Positions 3,846 to 9,353 of a DNA stretch of 9,353 nucleotides are shown piece after piece. The stretch is from 01-FULL-43-15b sp964472675. Lineage in GTDB: Bacteria > Patescibacteriota > Microgenomatia > UBA8517 > UBA10165. How positions within the stretch are numbered: the first letter of the stretch is position 1; every line of letters starts with the position of its first letter. Location: assembly GCA_964472675.1 (NCBI GenBank), contig CAYYLO010000022.1:1-9353 (forward strand), written 5' to 3'. The position numbers were made by a program, and so were the translations under genes. The notes beneath the pieces are model-generated. The model saw only the letters and a list, made by a program, of their open reading frames with translations. It was not told the DNA's origin and ran no database searches.

Positions 3846-5975
3846 ATGTCAGATCGTAAAATCATTACTCAAGAAATCAAAACAGGAGACAAGGTTGTTA
3901 CCCTTGAACATGGCCGCTTTGCCGAGCAGGCAAATTCTGCAATTGTGGCGCGTCTTGGAGACACGATGGTTTTTGTCAGTGTTGTAGCCTCTCAAAATGA
4001 TACAAGCCTGGATTACTTCCCTCTAACTGTTGACTACATGATGCGGCTTTATGCCGGCGGTCGAATAAAAGGTAGCCGTTGGGTGAAAAGGGAAGGAAGG
4101 CCAACAGATGAAGAAATCTTAACCAGTCGCTTAATTGATCGCTCAATCCGCCCACTTTTCCCTAAAGGTTACAAGAAAGAAGTTCAGGTTGTTGCTGTAG
4201 TTTTGTCAGTTGATGGGGAAAATGATCCTGCAACACTGGCTATGGTGGCTGCGTCTGCAGCCTTAGCTACTTCTTCTATCCCCTGGAAAGGTCCGGTTGG
4301 TTCTTTGCGGGTTGGCGAGAAAGACGGTACCTATTTTGTCAATCCGGTAGATTCTGAACTGGTGTTTTCAAATATGGATTTAGTTATGACGGCCAATAAG
4401 GAAAGTATCTTTATGATTGAAGCCGGAGCTCAACAAGTCTTAGAAGAAAAAATCCTGGGAGCTTTAGAATTTGGGTTTGGTGAGGCTCAAAACATTATTG
4501 TTGGGATTGAAGAGTTGGCCAACAAAGTGGCCAAGAAGAAGGATGCATTTACCGAAACTGAAGACAAGGAGCTTTTTGATCTTGTTTATAAAAAATACGG
4601 CGACCAAATTTTAGATTTTGCCAAAACAAGCGCAACCAAAGAAGGCGGCAGCCGCAATACAGAATTGATCGATGCCATTACTGTTGAAGTAGGGTCTGAA
4701 AAAGCTTCTCAGGTTGCCAGTGCAGTTGAGAAGGTAATGAAGAGAAAAATCAGGGAGCAAATTTTGTCCGGAACTCGTCTTGATGGGAGGAAACATAGCC
4801 AAATTCGTTCCCTTGCAGCAGAGGTTGGAATTTTGCCCAGAACTCACGGTTCGGCTGTGTTTGCCAGAGGGCAAACCCAAGTCATGACCGTGGCAACTTT
4901 AGGTTCACCAAGAATGTCCCAGCTTTTGGAAACTGCAGAAGGGGAAGAAACAAAACACTACATACACCATTACAACTTTCCTCCGTATTCAACTGGAGAA
5001 ACAGGGCGAGTTGGGGCACCAGGTAGGCGTGAAATTGGGCATGGGGCTTTGGCTGAGCGCGCTCTTGTTCCAGTGATTCCTTCTGAGGAAGAGTTCCCAT
5101 ATACTATTCACTTAGTTTCTGAGGTCATGTCCTCGAATGGTTCAACCTCTATGGCTTCAACTTGCGGCTCAACATTGAGCTTAATGGACGCAGGCGTGCC
5201 GTTGAGAGCTCCAATTGCCGGTATCGCCATGGGATTAGTAATTGACGGGCAAGACGTTGCTGTATTGTCAGATATTATGGGGATAGAAGATGGAAATGGC
5301 GACATGGACTTTAAAGTTGCCGGATCAAAAGAAGGAGTAACGGCAATTCAGTTAGATGTTAAGACTTCCTCGCTCACTCTACCTATCCTGGAGCGAGCTC
5401 TCAAGCAAGCCCGGGAAGGGCGATTGCAGATTTTGGATGTTATGCTTGCTGCCATTGACCGTCCCCGTGGTTCCATCTCTCAATACGCTCCAAAGGTTGT
5501 GCTCATACATGTGCCGGTTGAAAAAATTGGTGAGGTTATAGGTCCTGGAGGACGGGTTATTAAAAAAATTATGGCGGAAACTGGAACCCAGTTAGATGTC
5601 GAAGACGACGGTTCAGTGACTATTACTGGCATTGATCCGGATGGGGCAACCAGAGCTCGAGAATGGGTTGAAGGCCTGGTCAAAGAAGTTGCCCCGGGGG
5701 AAATTTATGAAGGGGAAGTTGTTCGCATCCAGCCTTTTGGAGCCTTTGTCCAGGTTTTACCGGGTAAAGATGGTTTAGTGCACGTTTCCGATATGGCCGA
5801 AGGTTTTGTCCAAAATCCTGAGGATGTTGTCTCAATTGGAGATAAAGTTCAAGTTAGGGTTAAAGAAGTTGATAATTTAGGAAGAATTAACTTGTCAATG
5901 AGGATGGATCCGTCAACGGACAAGCCAAGAGAAGAAAGAGGCGGAGATCGTGGAGGTTTCAGAGGTGGTCGATGA
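3846..5975 (+). CDS. pnp: Polyribonucleotide nucleotidyltransferase (PNPase)
   Basis: The 709-residue product degrades RNA 3'-to-5' with phosphate, releasing nucleoside diphosphates, as a trimer and often within an RNA-decay complex. Domains in order: RNase PH-like 1 (about residues 10-215), helical linker (about 235-310), RNase PH-like 2 (about 325-545), KH domain (about 553-610, with IGPGGRVIKKI near 563) and S1 domain (about 617-688, GEIYEGEVVRIQPFGAFV). Catalytic core signatures are intact: SSNGSTSMASTCGS and GDMDFKVAGS with D486/D488. The RNA-entry loop that is FFRR in E. coli reads WVKR here, in GSRWVKREGRP. The tail begins RGG-like (GGDRGGFRGGR) and stops at TGA followed by C. The same frame then stays open for 90 codons of the same character, so the true product may be about 800 residues. 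Identity is certain; the end is not. Confidence 0.97.
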   Translation: MSDRKIITQEIKTGDKVVTLEHGRFAEQANSAIVARLGDTMVFVSVVASQNDTSLDYFPLTVDYMMRLYAGGRIKGSRWVKREGRPTDEEILTSRLIDRSIRPLFPKGYKKEVQVVAVVLSVDGENDPATLAMVAASAALATSSIPWKGPVGSLRVGEKDGTYFVNPVDSELVFSNMDLVMTANKESIFMIEAGAQQVLEEKILGALEFGFGEAQNIIVGIEELANKVAKKKDAFTETEDKELFDLVYKKYGDQILDFAKTSATKEGGSRNTELIDAITVEVGSEKASQVASAVEKVMKRKIREQILSGTRLDGRKHSQIRSLAAEVGILPRTHGSAVFARGQTQVMTVATLGSPRMSQLLETAEGEETKHYIHHYNFPPYSTGETGRVGAPGRREIGHGALAERALVPVIPSEEEFPYTIHLVSEVMSSNGSTSMASTCGSTLSLMDAGVPLRAPIAGIAMGLVIDGQDVAVLSDIMGIEDGNGDMDFKVAGSKEGVTAIQLDVKTSSLTLPILERALKQAREGRLQILDVMLAAIDRPRGSISQYAPKVVLIHVPVEKIGEVIGPGGRVIKKIMAETGTQLDVEDDGSVTITGIDPDGATRAREWVEGLVKEVAPGEIYEGEVVRIQPFGAFVQVLPGKDGLVHVSDMAEGFVQNPEDVVSIGDKVQVRVKEVDNLGRINLSMRMDPSTDKPREERGGDRGGFRGGR

Positions 5976-6248
5976 CGAGATGACTCGCCTCGCTCGCGCT
6001 TTGGCCCTTCTCCCCGCGAAGCTGGCGAAGCGAGTAGACGAAGTGCCGGTCCCAGGCGCGGACCTGGTGTGTTTGACGACAGACGTGGAGGAAGCGCAAG
6101 AGGTCGTGGCGATGACCGAGTCCCCAGAAGGCCAGCTGGCCCTAGACGCGAGCGATCTGAAAATGGGCATGGTTCTCGCCAAGAAGGTGGAGTTGGAGGT
6201 CCTCATTTCCCAGCTTCAAGACTAGTTCCCTCAAAGAGAAGGTTTTAA
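5976..6248 (+). other. In-frame Arg/Gly-rich extension of pnp beyond TGA
   Basis: Directly after the pnp TGA (5973-5975) the same frame is open for 90 codons and ends at TAA (6246-6248). The translation begins RDDSPRSRFGPSPRE and contains DDRRGGSARGRGDDR and VPRRPAGPRRERSE, ending SRLVPSKRRF. By hand count 22 of 90 residues are Arg and 16 Gly, continuing the composition of the last residues before the stop. Such basic disordered tails are known on many bacterial PNPases and bind RNA or partner proteins. UGA followed by C is the leakiest known stop context. Three explanations remain: regulated readthrough, a recent nonsense mutation from CGA or GGA, or a base error. The overlapping frame 5950-6225 is open too but has no family signature. 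Confidence 0.65.
6231..6248. repeat. Direct repeat, left copy, flanking the M23 gene
   Basis: TCAAAGAGAAGGTTTTAA matches 7229-7246 at 17 of 18 positions, in the same orientation. The two copies bracket the minus-strand peptidase gene. This copy encodes the last codons of the pnp extension. Confidence 0.5.
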
Positions 6249-6265
6249 TCTATTTACCTGCATAT

Positions 6266-7158
6266 TTAGGAAGTTCGCTTTGGTCTAGGTGAAACAAGGG
6301 CTCTTCGCCTATTGGTTGTGGTTTTGCATGAGTTGTGTACCTCTCGCCTCCCAATTTTTCTTCTATCCGGCATTCTAGAGAATTCTTCAACATGGACATG
6401 TGGGATGTCCCAACTTCTAAATCTATCCAAGTTTAAAGCAATAGGACGATCTGCTTCTGGAACGTATTCTTGGTATCCACGACGGAGCCCAGAAAAGCCC
6501 GCTTTGCCCACAATATCTCCCGCTTTAACCCATACTACTGCCGGATTATTTTGAAGCTCTTGGGGCAAGAGGTTGTGATTTACTGGTTCCCATTCGCCTT
6601 CACCAACAAGTCTTGGAGGACTGAAAGGAATAGTGGGCGCAACGTCTGACAGATGGGCGAGTAGCACGTATCGTCCTGAAGTGGGGTTGTAAATGGTTAC
6701 ATGATAGCCAAAACCGAAAGATATTGGTTGTCCTTCCTGGATGATTGGTTTCTTGTCTGGAGTTGAAAGGGGGAAACCATTTTTTCAGGAAGCGACTCAA
6801 CAAGATTCCCTGCAACAGGGTAATATGACCAGTAGGTTGAAGTGGCCCAGCCGTCGCACGGTGCAGCAACTGGAGTAGCATAAGGCACATTGTAATCTAT
6901 AGCGAAATGGCTTCGGGAGCCCAATAACTCTGCCTCATCGTGTCTTAGATACCAGGCCTGTGTGATGAAGTACAAGTTCTTTCGGTCAAACGCGCTATGT
7001 CGTTGCGCAGTTGCGGCTCTTATTAGCTCCTGTTCTTGAAAGGGCAAATATAAATAAGGAATTGGCGGGATACTTTTTCCATCTACAACTAGATGATGAA
7101 ATTGATCATGCCCTTGAATAGTTTCTGAGGACAGAACTCGTTCTTTTCCTTGGCTCAT
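6266..7158 (-). pseudogene. M23-family metallopeptidase, frameshifted
   Basis: Two minus-strand frames together make one M23 (LytM-type) zinc peptidase, the family that cuts peptide cross-links in cell-wall peptidoglycan. The first part (7158 down to about 6785) carries RSHFAIDYNVPYATPVAAPC, giving zinc ligands H84 and D88. The second (about 6780 to 6266) carries YHVTIYNPTSGRYVLLAHLSD-type sequence split around 6667, then VKAGDIVGKAGFSG and DIPHVHVEEF, whose HxH supplies the remaining ligand and catalytic His. The frames join if one base is added to the A6 run (plus-strand T6, 6780-6785), giving PEKNGFPLSTPDKKP and 297 residues. No signal peptide or membrane segment is seen at the start. All catalytic residues survive, so the break is recent, a sequencing error at a homopolymer, or a slippage site. 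Flanking direct repeats suggest past mobility. Confidence 0.75.
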
Positions 7159-7228
7159 GGGCGAATGATAACCCCAGAAGACCTAATCTTCAACACATTT
7201 TACATAGGTCAGACGCTTTCCCTACCGT

Positions 7229-7246
7229 TCAAAGAGAAGCTTTTAA
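7229..7246. repeat. Direct repeat, right copy, flanking the M23 gene
   Basis: TCAAAGAGAAGCTTTTAA is the partner of the copy at 6231-6248, with one G/C difference. It lies 70 bases upstream of the peptidase start. In the frame that matches the left copy it would encode SKRSF and a stop, against SKRRF and a stop in the pnp extension. Confidence 0.5.
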
Positions 7247-7267
7247 GCCTTACAATATTATTACTGT

Positions 7268-7297
7268 TTGTTAATCAATTACTCCTGAGAATATAAT
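7268..7297 (+). promoter_or_regulatory. Promoter of the cupredoxin gene
   Basis: TTGTTA (7268-7273), an 18-base spacer and a perfect TATAAT (7292-7297) predict a start near 7303-7304, about 12 bases before the ATG at 7316. No ribosome site is seen. The rest of the 150-base gap from 7159 holds only the 5' side of the peptidase gene, a weak GACCTA/TAGGTC inverted repeat (7180-7210) and the direct repeat. Confidence 0.65.
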
Positions 7298-7315
7298 GTA
7301 ATATCAGTATTGATT

Positions 7316-7741
7316 ATGAGAACTTTATGGGGTTTGGTGGTAGTGCTTTTAGTATTAGGCGGAGGTTATATTATTTACCGTTCTTTTGGGAATAATACAT
7401 CTTCATTAAATACTGCCGTAGATCGTGCGCAAGAACTGGTTCCTACGGTTTCTGAACAAATAGAAAATGTAAACACACAAACTGTAGAAATTGGCGCAAA
7501 TGGATACTCCCCCTCTAGTGTAACCATTAAGAAGGGTACAAAAGTAACTTGGAAGAACGAAGGTAGCAAGATGGCAAACGTTAGTTCCGATCCCCACCCG
7601 CAACACACTAGTTACGCTCCTCTTAACTTAGGTAATATTCAAGATCAAAAGTCGGCGTCTTTGGTTTTTAACGAAACAGGAACTTTTAACTATCACAATC
7701 ACCTACAGCCTTCCCAAAAAGGATCCATAATTGTTCAATGA
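7316..7741 (+). CDS. Membrane-anchored cupredoxin-like protein lacking the blue-copper Cys
   Basis: A 141-residue protein. Residues 3-22 (TLWGLVVVLLVLGGGYIIYR) form an N-terminal membrane anchor, followed by a linker and a cupredoxin domain from about residue 54: VEIGANGYSPSSVTIKKGTK, then VTWKNEGS, then SSDPHPQH, then GTFNYHNHLQPSQKGSIIV. In plastocyanin-type domains the copper ligands are His, Cys, His and Met, with Cys in a YxC..H motif. Here that position is Asn (YHNHLQP) and the Met position is Gln or Lys. A blue type 1 centre is therefore unlikely, though H94, H97, H127 and H129 could hold copper in another geometry. Variants ending YHNHL.PS.KG occur in this superfamily. ATG 7316 is preferred; an in-frame TTG at 7310 is the alternative. 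It ends three bases from the convergent gene at 7745, leaving no room for a terminator. Confidence 0.8.
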   Translation: MRTLWGLVVVLLVLGGGYIIYRSFGNNTSSLNTAVDRAQELVPTVSEQIENVNTQTVEIGANGYSPSSVTIKKGTKVTWKNEGSKMANVSSDPHPQHTSYAPLNLGNIQDQKSASLVFNETGTFNYHNHLQPSQKGSIIVQ

Positions 7742-7744
7742 TGC

Positions 7745-9353
7745 TTATTGTGTAGGAGCAGGTTGACTTTCTGCAGGGGCTGGAGCAGGGGCAGGTGCAG
7801 ATTCGACTGGAGCAGTCTGTTGAGGTGCTGACTCTTGTACTGGTTGTGGAGCAGGAGCGGACTCTACAGGCGCGGGTGCAGATTGTTGTGCTGGTTGAGA
7901 AATAGGCTGCGATTCGGCTGGCGGGTTGTAACCAGTTGGTGGAGAATAACTACCGCTTCCTGAAGAGCCCCCGCTATAATTGCCCCCAGAATAACTGCCA
8001 CCATTGTAACTACCTCCTGAATAAGAGCCACTGCTGCCTGAGCCTGAGTACGAGCCACCTCCAGAATATGACCCGCCACCAGAATAAGTTCCTCCACTGG
8101 AGCCTCCTCTTGGATAGCAATAACTGCCGTTCCAGTCATATCCATCACCGCACCTGGAACCTCCTGTGCTTCCAGATGAGCGTTCACAACCACAGGCACC
8201 ATTGACCCAGCTTACGCATGTTCCGCCGCCTGCTCTGCAGTTTGCTTCTTGCTGGTCGCGGCTGGGTGTGCCAGACTGATCCCTGTTTCCGTCTGGTCGC
8301 GGATCAAAGGTTGATCTGCAACTACAGTTTACCGAATCCCAAAGAGAGTTAAGTCCGCATCCGCCAGGCGGTGCTGGGCAAACTCTCCCCGCTCCTCCTG
8401 TGCTTTGGGAGGATGACTGTTTACACTCTCCATTGCGGTCTTGATAACTACCCTGGCCGCAATCTTTTTTTTTTTTTTTTTGACTTCCATTCCACCAGCT
8501 ACCGGATGTACAACCTTCCTTAGGTGGTTGATTGTACGTTTCGCATTTTCCGTCAACAAAAGTTTGACCTGGCAAGCAATAACCGACGGTATAAATAGGA
8601 CTTGGGAATCCTCCTCCATCAGTTACTGTTTTAGGAGCACAATAGCCGTCATTGCCTCTTGAACTTGTAACCCAGTTGTACCCGGCCGGACAAGTTCCTG
8701 GAGCTGTGCTAATACCCCCACGGTTTTGGCTAGAGTCATCCGAATAACAAGCAGCTCCAGGGAAAGGTTTGTGGTAGCCGGAAGGACATGCCTTTTCAGA
8801 ACCATCTCCTGGTGCAGGAAAGTCATAGTTTGGCACGCAATAGCCTCCTTGAGGCATGTATGGAATATTGACCCAGTGGGAATCTGTGCCGCAGTACTCT
8901 GCCGGCCTGCCACTGTTATTCTGAACTCCTCCATCTGTGGAGCCGAATTTGTCTGCTAAAGCCTTGATTCGGGCATATGAAGGGTCGTTAAGAAGATTGG
9001 GATTTTGCTGTATCATTTTATTTACATATTCCAAGTCCTCTTTCTTTGGCTTTACTCTTTCAACTACTTCCTGGTATTTTTGGTACTCCTCGGGACGGTT
9101 TCTCAAAAGGTTTTGGGGAATAAGATCGGGCCTTATTGTATTTTGTAGTTCCTCAAGCCTGACCATGGGTACCCACCACCGCCTGATATCCGGCGGGACA
9201 CTTTCTCCAGGTTTGTATTCCTTAGCAAACTGTTGGACGCGGTTTAGTGTTTGCTCATCAGGCCTTTCTGTCTCAAGCGTTTTTAACTCCTTGAATTTTT
9301 TAACTTCAAGGTTTGTATAAAACGCCCTTGGAAACTTTTGCGCTGCGGTTTGG
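7745..9353 (-). CDS. Large low-complexity Cys-rich, GSY-rich and Pro/Ala-rich surface-type protein (partial)
   Basis: The frame is open to the right edge with no stop, so the 5' end lies beyond 9353; the in-frame ATG at 9164-9166 is internal. About 535 residues are visible. The first about 140 are helical and charged (QKFPRAFYTNLEVKKFKELK onward, with RRWWVP). A Cys-rich region follows, with repeated short modules such as CPSGYHKPFPGAAC, CPAGYNW, YCLPGQTFVDGKCE, CGQGSYQDRNGEC and CGDGYDWNGSYCYP. Next is a Gly/Ser/Tyr-repeat stretch (YSGGGSYSGGGSY type) and a final 58 residues of Pro/Ala/Gln/Ser with APVESAPAP units. No C-terminal anchor or LPxTG is seen. Cys spacing suggests disulfide-bonded modules, so secretion is inferred. 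A run of five Lys is encoded by A17. No function can be named; adhesion or a cell-surface fibre is a guess from composition. Confidence 0.7.
   Translation of the reverse strand, partial: QTAAQKFPRAFYTNLEVKKFKELKTLETERPDEQTLNRVQQFAKEYKPGESVPPDIRRWWVPMVRLEELQNTIRPDLIPQNLLRNRPEEYQKYQEVVERVKPKKEDLEYVNKMIQQNPNLLNDPSYARIKALADKFGSTDGGVQNNSGRPAEYCGTDSHWVNIPYMPQGGYCVPNYDFPAPGDGSEKACPSGYHKPFPGAACYSDDSSQNRGGISTAPGTCPAGYNWVTSSRGNDGYCAPKTVTDGGGFPSPIYTVGYCLPGQTFVDGKCETYNQPPKEGCTSGSWWNGSQKKKKKDCGQGSYQDRNGECKQSSSQSTGGAGRVCPAPPGGCGLNSLWDSVNCSCRSTFDPRPDGNRDQSGTPSRDQQEANCRAGGGTCVSWVNGACGCERSSGSTGGSRCGDGYDWNGSYCYPRGGSSGGTYSGGGSYSGGGSYSGSGSSGSYSGGSYNGGSYSGGNYSGGSSGSGSYSPPTGYNPPAESQPISQPAQQSAPAPVESAPAPQPVQESAPQQTAPVESAPAPAPAPAESQPAPTQ
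7945..8106 (-). repeat. GSY-repeat coding stretch
   Basis: Tandem imperfect units coding for YSGG, GGSYSGG and GSGSYS lie inside the large minus-strand gene. On the plus strand they appear as repeated CCTCCAGAATA / CCACCAGAATA words. Such stretches are prone to copy-number change and assembly collapse. Confidence 0.7.
8465..8481 (-). repeat. A17 homopolymer inside a coding frame
   Basis: Seventeen T on the plus strand read as A17 in the gene and encode the last two bases of a Gln codon plus five Lys, between WWNGSQ and DCGQGSYQ. One reading-frame shift here would give a stop within a few codons (RLRPG then TAG), the other a stop about 46 codons on at 8329. A tract this long slips readily in replication and transcription. 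Confidence 0.85.

Noticed and set aside
5973..5975. UGA recoded as glycine, as in Gracilibacteria and SR1, explaining the pnp readthrough
   Set aside because: GGR-G-RDD would fit the tail, but infB, the toxin, the DHH-like gene, rpsO, the rest of pnp and the large minus-strand gene have no in-frame TGA, and TGA cleanly ends the antitoxin (ATGA overlap) and the cupredoxin. A recoding genome should show many internal TGAs.
5950..6225. A 91-residue frame overlapping the pnp end (+1 frame)
   Set aside because: No family signature and no ribosome site; it is best explained as a shadow of the Arg/Gly-rich tail, whose frame continues PNPase.
6600..6890. A third minus-strand frame across the peptidase break
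   Set aside because: It has no M23 motifs; the two other frames join with one base and carry all motifs.
7936..8662. Plus-strand and alternative minus-strand frames over the large surface-protein gene
   Set aside because: They are by-products of repetitive, G/S/P-biased codons; the main frame is open for over 1600 bases.
1..9353. CRISPR array, tRNA or rRNA genes, transposase
   Set aside because: No regularly spaced direct repeats, no cloverleaf or rRNA core sequence, and no transposase or integrase motif was found on either strand.

Overview
The window looks like a piece of a small-genome Candidate Phyla Radiation (Patescibacteria) bacterium, most likely in or near Microgenomates. This rests on the reduced infB / DHH-like / rpsO / pnp cluster, on several genes that start within a few bases of their promoters with no Shine-Dalgarno, and on the arginine-glycine tail on PNPase, the anchorless cupredoxin and the Cys/Gly/Ser/Pro-rich surface protein. 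The assignment is inference; there is no rRNA or tRNA in the window. The standard stop codons appear to be in use (TAA, TAG and TGA all end genes).

Left part (1-2400): the 3' end of infB is followed by a second, divergent and decayed copy of the same 3' end (312-425). A Phd-PIN toxin-antitoxin pair follows, with a perfect -35, a 17-bp spacer and two TTAGCTAA palindromes that look like its operator. Then come two G+C-rich orphan genes: a four-helix membrane protein and a 124-residue soluble protein. Both are preceded by the same kind of leader (20 identical bases, then an identical ACAAGGAGGCTG ribosome site at the start codon). A 12-bp-stem hairpin closes the block. The region reads as an accessory insertion into a conserved translation/RNA-decay operon.

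Middle part (2400-6250): the conserved genes resume with a DHH-family protein that has lost its DHH motif, where nrnA normally sits, then rpsO and pnp. A structured leader precedes rpsO and a hairpin-rich spacer separates rpsO from pnp. The pnp gene ends at TGA followed by C, but the same frame stays open for 90 more codons encoding an Arg/Gly-rich tail. This suggests readthrough, a recent nonsense change or a base error.

Right part (6250-9353): a minus-strand M23 metallopeptidase is broken by a -1 frameshift at an A6 run and is bracketed by near-identical 18-bp direct repeats. A plus-strand membrane-anchored cupredoxin without the blue-copper cysteine converges on a large minus-strand secreted/surface-type protein. 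That protein is Cys-rich, then GSY-rich, then Pro/Ala/Gln-rich, contains an A17 tract inside its coding frame, and runs off the right edge.
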